A stretch of DNA of 64,000 bases from Mytilus trossulus (lineage: Eukaryota > Mollusca > Bivalvia > Mytilida > Mytilidae). Position 1 is the first letter of the stretch. Each line of letters starts with the position of its first letter. The stretch is taken from assembly GCF_036588685.1 (NCBI RefSeq), contig NC_086378.1:26947578-27011577 (forward strand), read 5' to 3'. The position numbers and the translations under genes were made by a program. Positions 12,601 to 22,743 of the stretch are shown in pieces. The notes under the pieces are model-generated. The model was given only the letters and a program-made list of their open reading frames with translations. It ran no database searches and was not told where the DNA came from.

Positions 12601-13799
12601 AGACTGGTTCAAGTCATACTTGTTTGAACGAAGTCAACAAGTTAAGGTCAATAACGTCATGTCTAATACTAAATGCATAAAAACTGGTGTACCACAAGGT
12701 TCTATCCTGGGCCCTCTGTTATTTATTTTATATATCAATGATTTACCACTTAATATAGAACATTCATTAATAGATTTATATGCAGATGATTCTACATTAC
12801 ATTGTAGAGGTAATGATGTAATTCAGATAGCTTCTAACCTTCAAAATGATATTCATGTTATTGAAAACTGGTGTTTGCAAAATTGTATGAAATTAAATGC
12901 CAAAAAGTGTAAATCAATGATTATTGGTTCAAAACAAAGGCTTTGTTTAACTGGAAACAGTTTAGATATAAATATTTCAAATGAACAAATAGAAAATGTA
13001 GATTGTGAAAAACTACTTGGTTTATATATTGACAAAAACTTAAATTGGAATCAGCAAATAGATAAAATGTCAATTACTATATCAAATAGAATCAACTTAT
13101 TACAAAAGATAAGAAAATATTTACCTATGCATATACGTATTATCTATTTTAATGCTTATATTCTGCCATTATTTGATTATTGTTGCAATATATGGGGAAG
13201 TTGTTGTGAAAGTGGAATAAATAAACTTAATAAATTATTAAAGAAATCTGCTAGGGTTATAGTAGAAGCTGACATAATGACATCATCCAGTTTATTGTTT
13301 TAAAGTTTACACTGGTTAAATGTGGAAAAACGAATTCAATACCAAAAGGCAATACTTGTATTTAAATCAGTTAATGGCATGGTTCCTAACTATTTAGAAG
13401 AAAATTTTCATTTTACTAATAATCAAAACTATAACTTACGTTCAGCTGATGAAAAACTATTAAATCTTCCAAAACCAAAAACAAATTTTTTAAAGAAAAC
13501 ATTTACATATTCAGGTTCTCAAATATGGAACAGTTTACCAAATGAAATCAAAATGAGTGATACACTTGTATCTTTTAAAACAAAATGTTACAAATTTTTC
13601 ATCAATTGTGCAAATTAATATGCATTTTCATTATTATTTCAATACAATTGTATATTGTGTATAATATAACTTTATTATACTGTTTGTACTTATAACTATG
13701 TTATTATTATTTTGAGGACTCTCAGGAAGATTAGTTTTAACTAATGGGATCATCCTCTTGAAATAAAGATTATTTATTTATTTATTTACAAGTTTGATC

Positions 13800-14285
13800 G
13801 TTTATATCAATATACAATGTTATTTCCATTGTTTTATGCAATGAAGGTCTACATATAATAGTAATGCTGCAGCTGATTTAATAAGTTTATGTAAATAAAT
13901 TGAAAAAAAAACTTCGGTTTCTTTATAGTACAATCTGAATAAAATTTGGATCTATTATAATTTTCATTCGTATAGTTCTGGACATAATATTCAATTTCAT
14001 GATGCTTGATGTATAGGGAAAACGGAAGTATTACATTTTCCCAGCATTAGGTTGGCCTTTTGTGTACCCAAGACAGGGCGAAGGAAGTCAACTTAAGAAC
14101 GCTGTGATTGGATGTATTAAAGGGTACAAGTTATTTTTTTATTTATCTATTAATAACTGCAGTGTGTATATTTACAATATAAATTTTAGAATCTATTGAA
14201 ATATTTTCTAGTGAATTATTCGAAAATGTTGCATAATTAGTAAAGATTGTTCTTAAATACTTGGATACATCGGGATTTTTCAATC
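13800..14285. other. No gene recognised
   Basis: Spacer between the LINE tail and the next repeat cluster, with no recognisable motif. Confidence 0.45.
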
Positions 14286-14289
14286 TCTA

Positions 14290-14665
14290 AATTCTGAAAA
14301 TCAAGTGAAGGCTGCTTGGAGTTTGCATGCAGCAAAAAAAGTGAAACCTTTGGGGGAACAACGTAAAAGTAGCATGTTCTGACAGAATATTAGACTTAAG
14401 TGAAATGTTTTTGACATCTCTTTTGAAAAAGGTCAAAATGGCTGCCGTTGATATGGACACAGCAAAATTTGAAAAGTGAACCATTTACGGCCTTCAACAA
14501 TGAGAAAATCAAATGCATTATATTTAGTTAGAATTTGTTGAAAAAATATGAAAAGTGAAGCATTTACGGGCTTCAACAATGAGCGAAACCAAAAAAATGC
14601 ATTATATTTAGAAGTTGCTTTAAAAAATATGTAAAATGAAGCATTTTCGACCTTCACCAATGAGC
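14290..14665. repeat. ~88-bp tandem repeat, about three imperfect copies
   Basis: The block AAAAGTGAAGCATTTACGG, then CTTCAACAATGAG, then AATGCATTATATTTAG, recurs near 14470, 14555 and 14635. The preceding stretch AATCAAGTGAAGGCTGCTTG with GGAGTTTGCATGCA is echoed near 15125-15170, hinting at a larger local duplication. Confidence 0.7.
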
Positions 14666-15405
14666 TAATAGCAGCTGTTGCCTAAAGAGTGTTTCAATGG
14701 AAGTCGCGAATTTCTGTATTCTTCCCATTATGATGTCATTGGTCTATATTCTTTATTTTTGTTTAATTATTTTGTTAAAATTTCTTTATACTTTACCACC
14801 CTATTAGCCTTTATTTTTTATATTGGGCTATAAAAGCGTATAGTATGCAGTTACAGTTTAAGATGCCATAAATAAATTAATATAATTTCTGACACTATAA
14901 ATTCTGTTAATAAGATATTTATTTAGGCGCTCCATATAAATAACATGATAAGAATCAATCAAGTTCATATGGACAGGTTACTCGGACATTTTTCTATAAA
15001 TAGAGAATCAGGTGAAAGCTGCATGGGTTCTTATTATAGGACATTAATCACGACCAGGTCAAAAATGTTGCATAATTAGTAAAGGTTGAATCAAGTGCAT
15101 TTGGTTACTATGCAATTATTCTATAAATAGTAAAATCACGTGAAGGCCGCGTGGAGTCTGCATGCACAAAGCGAGATAGATATTGTTCGGAACCAAATTG
15201 CGTTCTGAAATTCTCTTGACTTTTTATTACTTTAACATATTCCCAATCATTTATTTATTTAGTATATTGATATATAATTTATTTAGAGTCAGGTGTTTGA
15301 CGTCAGAATGTAAACGTCACACAGGCATAAGAGATATAAAATAATTATGAAGTTCTAAGTTATTTCAAAATTATAATAGAACAACGTTGATCGATTTGTT
15401 TGCAG

Positions 15406-18400
15406 AGCCATAAAATCGGCATCTCCAAAAGGTAAATGCATGGACTCAGCAGGCGAAGGTGAATATACGTGTAACAACATATTCAGAGGTTTGGCTATTA
15501 TAATCTGCAATGAAAATTTCAAAGAACCTAATAAACCCCGCCGCTGTTGTGATGATGATTTACAGCTAACGAAGGAGACATTTTCGAAATTACAATTTTT
15601 AGTGATGGCTTTCAAAGATTTGACAGGAAGACAGATAGGCTTGGTTTTCGATATTGGTAAGACAAAAATGCTAATATACAGCTCCCTCTTTCTCTTTGTT
15701 TCTCTAAGACACATACATTTCTCTCTTAGACTAGCTCTTTCTTTCTGATACGTGCGCCTCTGTCTATTTCATAGAATCTTTATTCTTAGAATCAATTAAA
15801 CTAATTTTCTGTCAGAGTTGAAATGATCTCAACAGCCGTTCTCTCGCTTTTATAGTAAGTAACATCAACATGTAGCCTTCAGCACTACGTTTTCCCCCCT
15901 CTAATTTTAACGTTGATAAGAATAAAATTTCAGCACCAATTACATGAAATTGAGAATAGAAACGGGGAATATACCAAAGAGATAACAACTAGACCAAAGT
16001 GCAAAAAAAATGTATTTCTGTCTGGTTTTGTTTACTTTTTCCTTATTAACAGAAAAAAATGTAAAATTGTTTCCTATAAAAAACAGCCTAGCCAGTCGAC
16101 ACTACATCTTTTATATAGCTTTGAATTTCAAATATTTTGGCCACGAGCATCACTGAAGAAACATATATTGTCGAAATGCGCATCTGGTGCAGCAAAACTG
16201 GTACCGTTAATGTTATTCGATATTATGATAAAATTTTACATGCTTAAAAGTTAGTTAAAACAGCAAATATTGGCTGAATGCTATCCGTACAAATTGAAAA
16301 CAAAATGTATCTGAAAATGTTTAAAATAATAAAAATTCCTACTTTCAACCTGTCCTTGTAAATAAGGTCTGTATAATACGGTAAAAAGATTGCATGATGA
16401 CTTCCTAAAAGTAAAAAGATGAGGTATGATTGCCAATGAGACAACTCTCTACAAGTGACCAAATGGCACAACTATAGGTCACAGTACGGACTTCGATTAT
16501 AAGCAAATCCCATACACTTTATTTATAACAGGAGAAACAATATAGATAGGTTTTACCAAGAATTACAGTACAACGCTTTTAGCGCAACTACATTATCAAT
16601 TAATCATATTTGTGATGCATGAAACAGTAATACTGACGTATTGTATAATATTAGCCGCAGGACAAGAGGAGTTCCATATGAAATCAGACTGCTTTGCCTG
16701 TGTTGTTGCAAGTCATGGAAACGAGCGATATAGACCTGTTGATGACAAAAAGCCACCTGGGTTGTATTTCAGAGACCACTGTGTCTATGGAATAGACAAT
16801 GAACCAGTCGCAACAAAACAGATTGTTAAAAAGTTCTCTGAAGTTACATCCCTTGAAAATAAACCTAAGCTTTTCTTTATACAGGTAAGTTTTCAAGAAG
16901 ATTGTATTGATAAGTTAAAATAAGTATGGGAAAAATGTTTTTCTAATTGAAATTGTTTAATGTGCCAACTATTTTTGTAAAATTATGGTATTTTTTCATA
17001 CTGTGTTTTTCTTTTGATTTTTTTTTTTATATATTCATAGAAAAGTCTTTAGAGTATTGATGGAGACTACCAAAGATCTTGCAACATCTATCGTTTAATA
17101 TATAACATACAACATGTAATATGAAAAATAACAAAAAAGAAAAGGTTTCATTTCTTTGATCATGTAGCAGAATGGGACATCTAGTTGCAGGCATTCGATC
17201 TTTCCCTTTTAAATTGGTAGTTTAATTAACAAAAGGTAATATTATTTTTGATTTATTGAAATCGGTCCAGAAAAAGCAACAAACTCAATGATAGCGGTAT
17301 CACACTTACACTACCCAGATGGTTTTTTTAAGAGTGTGGAATAGATCCTCCTTTTGATGTTATTTTGTTTATTTAATAATTTAGATATTTATTTCATTCA
17401 GGCTTGTCGTATTGTCCCGAACGGGATATGTTCTATAGACGAAGGACATACTGTAAGTGTAGACCCCTCAAATTTCCAAGACGAAGTGATATTAAAAAAT
17501 GCAGATGATATTCCGGAACCAAGCTTTTTCGATAGATTATTAGGAAGAAAAACCAATACAATGGACACCCCAAAGATAATCCGTGTTCTTGATCCACCAT
17601 GCGAAGATGATTGTCTCATTGTTTATTCATCTAACTCAGGTATTATGTTATAAATGTACAAAAACCATACACTTATGAATGTTAAGTGTACACATATTCG
17701 CAGACATGGAAAATGGCCTATGGAAACTCGTGGGTTGCTGCACGTAGAATCACGTGAACAGTTTATTAGGAAACTGTATCAAATAAAAGCAACAGTAGTA
17801 TACCGATGTTCGAAATTCATAGATCTATTGAGAAAAAAACAAATTCGGGTAAAAAACTAAAACTGAGGGTAAATTAACACATCAAATATAAGAGGAGAAC
17901 TACGATTCAATTCTTAACAGAAAAACAACATTAAAATGTAACACACACAGTAACGAACTATAATATAACAATGGCCATTTTCCTGACTTGGTACAGGACA
18001 TTTTTTTAGAAAAAAATTGGTGGGTTGAACCTGGTTTTGTGGCATGCCAAACCTCCCGCTTTTATGGCAATGTTGAATATAACATTAAAATAACAACATT
18101 ACATGACAGGACTACAATCCACTTAATTGGAGAACATATAGGACAGAGAAACACACGAATAATAGCTAACAAAAGGTACCAGGCGCGTGTTTCGTCCACA
18201 CAAGACCAACCAGTGACGCTCTGATGAAAAAAGGTCGAAACACAGACAGACTTAAATGGTATTTGAATATAAGATATATACCTTAACTATCTAAAGGGCT
18301 AATCAATTGTTTAATCATCCCGCACGATATTTATTTTTCTTTTTAAACGCGGTTATGCTGTGTGTGTATGCGAGTGCGGACGAACGATCAAGATACTGTG

Positions 18401-18947
18401 TATATACGTTGTCTTTAAGTGAATTAAATCAATGTTAGATGTTGTACACATTATATGAAACACAAAGTACTAATTAAATAATTAACCAAATAATATTTGT
18501 TTAAGAACAACCGATATATAAAGGAAACTTAGTCCATTTGGTATGAAGAACAACCACAACACTGTCGTGTGTGTATTATATTGATTGTGAACTTCTATTA
18601 ATTTCACATGTTTGTCGCATCATGTAAATCCACCATCATGTCTGATGTTTAATTCTATGTACCCCCCTTTTTTTTTTTTTTTTACAGAAAAGGAGTCTTA
18701 CGGGAGGCATGCTAGTTATATAAATGGTGGTTGGATGTTAATATCTTTATATAATGCAGTGGACAAATATTTGCAGGCTCTACACATTAACATGATAAAC
18801 CGTATCGATATAATAGATGTTTTATATGAGATGACAAGTTACGTTGCCAAGAGAATGGAAGTATATTCAAAAGAAACTGCTTATCAAAAGCGTAAGGCAG
18901 CTATAGTTTTCGAACACTGTTTTCACAGAGAGTTATTTTTCAAATAG
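15406..18947 (+). CDS. Caspase (C14 cysteine protease), p20/p10 region, four exons; prodomain not seen
   Basis: Exons 15406-15656, 16661-16884, 17402-17639 and 18688-18947 (stop TAG). Introns are GTAAGA..GCAG (phase 1), GTAAGT..TTCAG (phase 0) and GTATTA..TACAG (phase 1). Joined, they read 323 residues without a break. Exon 1 carries the p20 start RGLAIIICNENF and RRCCDDDLQLT; exon 2 has DCFACVVASHGNE with the catalytic His (about residue 102) and ends KPKLFFIQ; exon 3 starts ACR, giving the active site QACRI with Cys at about 160; exon 4 gives p10 (SYGRHASYINGGW to FEHCFHRELFFK). Caspases cleave after Asp in apoptosis and immunity. Oddities: QACRI instead of the usual QACRG/QACQG, and YGR where effector caspases have SWR. 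The 5' acceptor at 15405 implies upstream exons, not identified. The introns hold repeats and one hammerhead-like motif. Confidence 0.93.
16147..16190 (+). ncRNA. Divergent hammerhead-ribozyme-like motif (type I), in caspase intron 1
   Basis: Stem I 5' strand GCATCA, then core CTGAAGA (fits CUGANGA), weak stem II (ACA/TGT with an A-C mismatch at its base), GAA, stem III ATG-CG-CAT, C17 at 16184, and stem I 3' strand TGGTGC. Compared with the copies at 55.2 and 62.0 kb (GCGTCA/TGGCGT; ACG/CGT-type stem III), both sides of stems I and III have changed together and still pair. The weak stem II makes activity doubtful. Confidence 0.55.
16415..16505 (+). repeat. Dispersed repeat fragment (GATTGCCAATGAGACAACT family)
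   Basis: GAGGTATGATTGCCAATGAG with ACAACTCT, then CTATAGGTCACAGTACGGAC, matches the family at 4285 and 27475. It sits in caspase intron 1. Confidence 0.65.
17740..18245 (+). repeat. Dispersed repeat in caspase intron 3 (same family as 60960-61435)
   Basis: The blocks CAACAGTAGTATACCGATGT, AACATTAAAATGTAACACAC, TTGAACCTGGTTTTGTGGCA and CCAAACCTCCCGCTTTTATG occur here and, in the same order, at 60960-61435. The right end (18170-18225) carries a decayed minus-strand relative of the hammerhead segment (GTTTCGTCCACACAAGACCA, CAGTGACGCTC). Confidence 0.7.
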
Positions 18948-18949
18948 TT

Positions 18950-19555
18950 GAATTTCAAAATCATGTTAATTACTATTAATTAGATTGCTTTATATTCATA
19001 TATATGTTTATCACAATGGCTGAATGCTTTATTATTCACACTAAGTATTGACGACACTTTGAAACATTCCCTTGAACACCTTCTTTTCATATGATATCCT
19101 TCGAATTTTAGTGGATTGGACTAAGATTTACTTAGTAAAAATGTTGATGTCCAGGCACAAACTGGGTAAATCCCTTTGTATTCATACATACTACTTAATA
19201 GCATGACAGGCCGGTGAATCTAATGTTTTACTGGTCAGATGAAGCGTGTTTGAAGAGAAGAGTCAGTAATTCCTATACATGTATCATTGTCATTTTGTTT
19301 AGTTTCTTTTGTTATCATTTCTGACATTGGACCCGAACTTCTTTCAAACTGAGTTTTACTGTGTGTAGTGTTGTGTGTTTGTTTTTCTACATTGGCTAGT
19401 GGTATAAGGGAGGTTTGAGATTTCAAAAACATGTTTAACACATTTTAACGCTTTTTTTGGCCTTTTTTAGTCTTGTATGCTTTAATTTTTTGTTTTTTTT
19501 ATATATTTTGAGGTTTAGTAATACGTCCATTATCACTTAACTAATACATATTTTT
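18950..19555. other. No gene recognised (caspase 3' flank)
   Basis: AT-rich sequence downstream of the caspase stop. I found no clear polyadenylation signal or other motif. Confidence 0.4.
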
Positions 19556-19559
19556 GTTT

Positions 19560-19697
19560 AGAGGTCAGCTGAAGCACGCCCTGTGAGTAGTATTTTCGTG
19601 CTGTATTGAAGACCCATTAGTGGTCTTGTCTGTTTTCTGCTCATTGGTCGGGTTGTTATCTCTTTGACACATTCCCCATTTCCATTCTCAATTTTAT
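19560..19697 (+). repeat. Dispersed repeat abutting the 341-bp array
   Basis: The blocks GAAGACCCATTAGTGGTC, CGGGTTGTTATCTCTTTGAC and CCATTTCCATTCTCAATTTT match 8500-8705. It ends exactly where the tandem array begins, and its ATTTTATGAG merges with the array's ATGAGTC. Confidence 0.7.
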
Positions 19698-21462
19698 GAG
19701 TCTTATGTAGACGAAACGCGCGTCATAATCCTGGTACTTTTGATAACTATTTACACCACTGGGTCGATGCCACTGCTGGTGGACGTTTCGTCCCCGAGGG
19801 TATCACCAGCCCAGTAGTCAGCACTTCGGTGTTGACATGAATATCAATTATATGGTCATTTTTATAAATTTTCTGTTTACAAAACTTTGAATTATTAAAA
19901 AAACTAAGGATTTTCTTACCCCAGGAGTAGATTACCTTAGCCGTATTTGGCACAACTTTTTGGAATTTTGGGTCCTCAATGCTCTTCAACTTTGTATTTG
20001 TTTGGCTTTTCAACTATTTTGATCTGAGCGTCACTGATGAGTCTTATGTAGACGAAACGCGCGTCATAATCCTGGTACTTTTGATAACTATTTACACCAC
20101 TGGGTCGATGCCACTGCTGGTGGACGTTTCGTCCCCGAGGGTATCACCAGCCCAGTAGTCAGCACTTCGGTGTTGACATGAATATCAATTATATGGTCAT
20201 TTTTATAAATTTTCTGTTTACAAAACTTTGAATTATTAAAAAAACTAAGGATTTTCTTACCCCAGGAGTAGATTACCTTAGCCGTATTTGGCACAACTTT
20301 TTGGAATTTTGGGTCCTCAATGCTCTTCAACTTTGTATTTGTTTGGCTTTTCAACTATTTTGATCTGAGCGTCACTGATGAGTCTTATGTAGACGAAACG
20401 CGCGTCATAATCCTGGTACTTTTGATAACTATTTACACCACTGGGTCGATGCCACTGCTGGTGGACGTTTCGTCCCCGAGGGTATCACCAGCCCAGTAGT
20501 CAGCACTTCGGTGTTGACATGAATATCAATTATATGGTCATTTTTATAAATTTTCTGTTTACAAAACTTTGAATTATTAAAAAAACTAAGGATTTTCTTA
20601 CCCCAGGAGTAGATTACCTTAGCCGTATTTGGCACAACTTTTTGGAATTTTGGGTCCTCAATGCTCTTCAACTTTGTATTTGTTTGGCTTTTCAACTATT
20701 TTGATCTGAGCGTCACTGATGAGTCTTATGTAGACGAAACGCGCGTCATAATCCTGGTACTTTTGATAACTATTTACACCACTGGGTCGATGCCACTGCT
20801 GGTGGACGTTTCGTCCCCGAGGGTATCACCAGCCCAGTAGTCAGCACTTCGGTGTTGACATGAATATCAATTATATGGTCATTTTTATAAATTTTCTGTT
20901 TACAAAACTTTGAATTATTAAAAAAACTAAGGATTTTCTTACCCCAGGAGTAGATTACCTTAGCCGTATTTGGCACAACTTTTTGGAATTTTGGGTCCTC
21001 AATGCTCTTCAACTTTGTATTTGTTTGGCTTTTCAACTATTTTGATCTGAGCGTCACTGATGAGTCTTATGTAGACGAAACGCGCGTCATAATCCTGGTA
21101 CTTTTGATAACTATTTACACCACTGGGTCGATGCCACTGCTGGTGGACGTTTCGTCCCCGAGGGTATCACCAGCCCAGTAGTCAGCACTTCGGTGTTGAC
21201 ATGAATATCAATTATATGGTCATTTTTATAAATTTTCTGTTTACAAAACTTTGAATTATTAAAAAAACTAAGGATTTTCTTACCCCAGGAGTAGATTACC
21301 TTAGCCGTATTTGGCACAACTTTTTGGAATTTTGGGTCCTCAATGCTCTTCAACTTTGTATTTGTTTGGCTTTTCAACTATTTTGATCTGAGCGTCACTG
21401 ATGAGTCTTATGTAGACGAAACGCGCGTCATAATCCTGGTACTTTTGATAACTATTTACACT
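19698..21462 (+). repeat. 341-bp tandem array, about 5.2 near-identical units, each with a hammerhead core
   Basis: Unit starts at 19698, 20039, 20380, 20721, 21062 and 21403 share GAGTCTTATGTAGACGAAAC. The five full units look identical by eye, and each encodes the same 88-codon minus-strand frame. Five hammerhead cores run from C3 (20034, 20375, 20716, 21057, 21398) to GTC (ending 21429 in the last): CTGATGA, stem II GTCT/AGAC, GAA, stem III ACG-CG-CGT, C17. The first unit lacks the CTG. The 5' strand of stem I (GCGTCA) is present but the partner TGGCGT is missing, with ATAATCC following GTC directly. Each unit also holds CGTTTCGTCC about 70 bp on, inverted relative to GACGAAACG. Solo relatives lie at 47.5, 55.2 and 62.0 kb. 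Confidence 0.93.
20034..20065 (+). ncRNA. Hammerhead-ribozyme core in array unit (representative; repeats every 341 bp)
   Basis: CTGATGA - GTCT/TATGT/AGAC - GAA - ACGCGCGT - C. All invariant core positions (CUGAUGA, GAA, A15.1-U16.1, C17) are present. Stem I cannot form with the adjacent downstream bases, so self-cleavage of the array copies is doubtful. Equivalent cores begin at 20375, 20716, 21057 and 21398. Confidence 0.6.
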
Positions 21463-21639
21463 TGTGTTATACATGCTATCATCCCATACATTCCCTGTTA
21501 TGTGGATATCAATCAACTAAGAGCTTGATAAATTCCTTCGCGAGAAACCAAAATGTGTTCCGCATCTTAAAGCAATTGGAAAGCTTTTCAGAATAACATC
21601 CTTGACAAAATTGCAAAATTTTGTAGCAAGTGGGGCAAA

Positions 21640-21790
21640 CAAGAAAAAGTTGAACAAACCGATAATGTGGTATGGGCTTTGGTCATTGTTGAAGGCCGCA
21701 TCGTGACCTATAGCTGTACATTTCTGTGTCATGTGGTCTCTTGTGAAGAGTTGTGTCATTGTTAATAATACCACATTTTTTTTTATATAT
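21640..21790 (-). repeat. Dispersed repeat (GCCAATGAGACAACT family), minus strand
   Basis: GGTATGGGCTTTGGTCATTG, TTGAAGGCCGCATCGTGACC and ATACCACATTTTTT are the reverse complement of the family blocks seen at 27475-27600. Confidence 0.65.
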
Positions 21791-21879
21791 ATTATAGATA
21801 AATGAACATTGATAGCAGATGTCTCATAGAATAATGATTGATTGATTTTTAGTTGGTTCGTGTCCGATGGAAACATTTG

Positions 21880-22740
21880 TTTGCATGTTCAGGATTAGAA
21901 CATATTTACCACTAAATACAATAGGTAGGACCTGTAATAGAGGCCGTTCGTAGTAAATGTTGTTGAACGTGAGACTGCATATCCGATGTATTTAGAATAA
22001 GATCTAAACTTCAATCATTACACATGCCTAATCACCAGCGGATGTGCAGTAAACAGTGGTGGCATTTCCGTTAAGAATTGAGATTTTTCAACTTTAAATT
22101 ATTCAGTATTTTCCCCCATAGTGGTATCATAAATAAATTTAGTAAGCCAATTGAATGGACTTTTGTTAAAACATGATTCGCATTGTTTTGTTGTGATAAT
22201 ATCCGATCTCAATTAAGTCCTAAAAGATATATAACATGTTATTCCTTGACATATTTAAGGTTTTCTGGCTTAACAATTGTAAAAGTTGGTTATGGCAGGA
22301 TATTTAATTATAAAATATAGTAAAAGGTATTAGATTATGGTTGTCAGACATAGAACACTTGTCATCATTTGATTTGCATTCGTCCCTCAAACTTATAGTT
22401 TACTTCACTAGTTTGTGAATATTTCAAATCATTCATTAGATGGTTGGTATTTATTATCTAAGCTGCACACATTACTTATGATGTAAGCAGTTGTTACCCT
22501 CAAAAGCCTTAAATCCTGGTAGACAAAATGTAGCTGTAACAATTATAGTTTGTTTTCCGTTACACTTATATATTTTATATATGTATACAGGATTCATTGT
22601 GTTCTTTACAATGTAATATGTCTACCTATCCCATTGATAAATGAATTGGAATAATACACATTATTCACCAAATAGCTATTTAACACGGATATCGATGTTA
22701 TACTGGAAGAACACATTTGAACTTATTGCGCATCTTATGA
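21880..22740. other. No gene recognised (3' side of GT31 copy 1)
   Basis: AT-rich spacer and probable 3' UTR of the minus-strand glycosyltransferase; no other signal seen. Confidence 0.4.
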
Positions 22741-22743
22741 AGT

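Larger units (their letters stand above)
6662..13618 (+). pseudogene. LINE ORF2 (AP endonuclease + reverse transcriptase), disrupted
   Basis: The frame follows ORF1 in phase. A cysteine-rich stretch (CDKC...CSCC, near 6710-6760) precedes the endonuclease: LGCLNIQHL, GMVETFLND, FYRPPS, LLGDFNIN, SDHYPV (6899-7540). After the insert come the RT blocks NYRPIAVLPCLSKIIERHI, QSGFRPKHSCTT, FLDLKKAFD, GVPQGSILGPLLF and YADDSTLH (12779-12800), with both catalytic aspartate sites intact, then a C-terminal region ending in KTFTYSGSQIWNSLPNEIK. Breaks: TAA at 7205, the insert at 7992-11862, a one-base frameshift near 12375-12385 and TAA at 13301. No ATG lies in frame between the ORF1 stop and the endonuclease, so ORF2 initiation is unexplained. 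Confidence 0.88.
5299..13795 (+). mobile_element. CR1/L2-like non-LTR retrotransposon (LINE), interrupted
   Basis: In order it holds an ORF1 with coiled coil and SGNH esterase domain, an ORF2 with AP-endonuclease and reverse transcriptase, a short 3' UTR, and a 3' tail of AAATAAAGATTATTTATTTATTTA near 13760-13790. An esterase in ORF1 is a known feature of CR1-like elements. The 5' end is ill-defined: the ORF1 frame is open from an in-frame stop near 5296, so the copy may be 5'-truncated. A 3.87-kb insert (7992-11862) splits ORF2. Two nonsense codons and one frameshift make this copy non-autonomous. Clade assignment within CR1/L2 is inferred. Confidence 0.88.

Noticed and set aside
17354-17653. 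Caspase exon 3 as a stand-alone gene ending in GIML
   Set aside because: The extra residues come from reading into introns; phases and acceptor/donor sites place exon borders at 17402 and 17639.
18215-18245. CTGATGA...GGTCGAAAC as a hammerhead
   Set aside because: No stem II can form between CTGATGA and GAAAC, and stem III is absent.
19747-21377. Five 88-codon frames of the 341-bp array as five genes
   Set aside because: Repeat-unit frames starting at TTG right after a stop; kept only as a finding because the frame is conserved in diverged copies.
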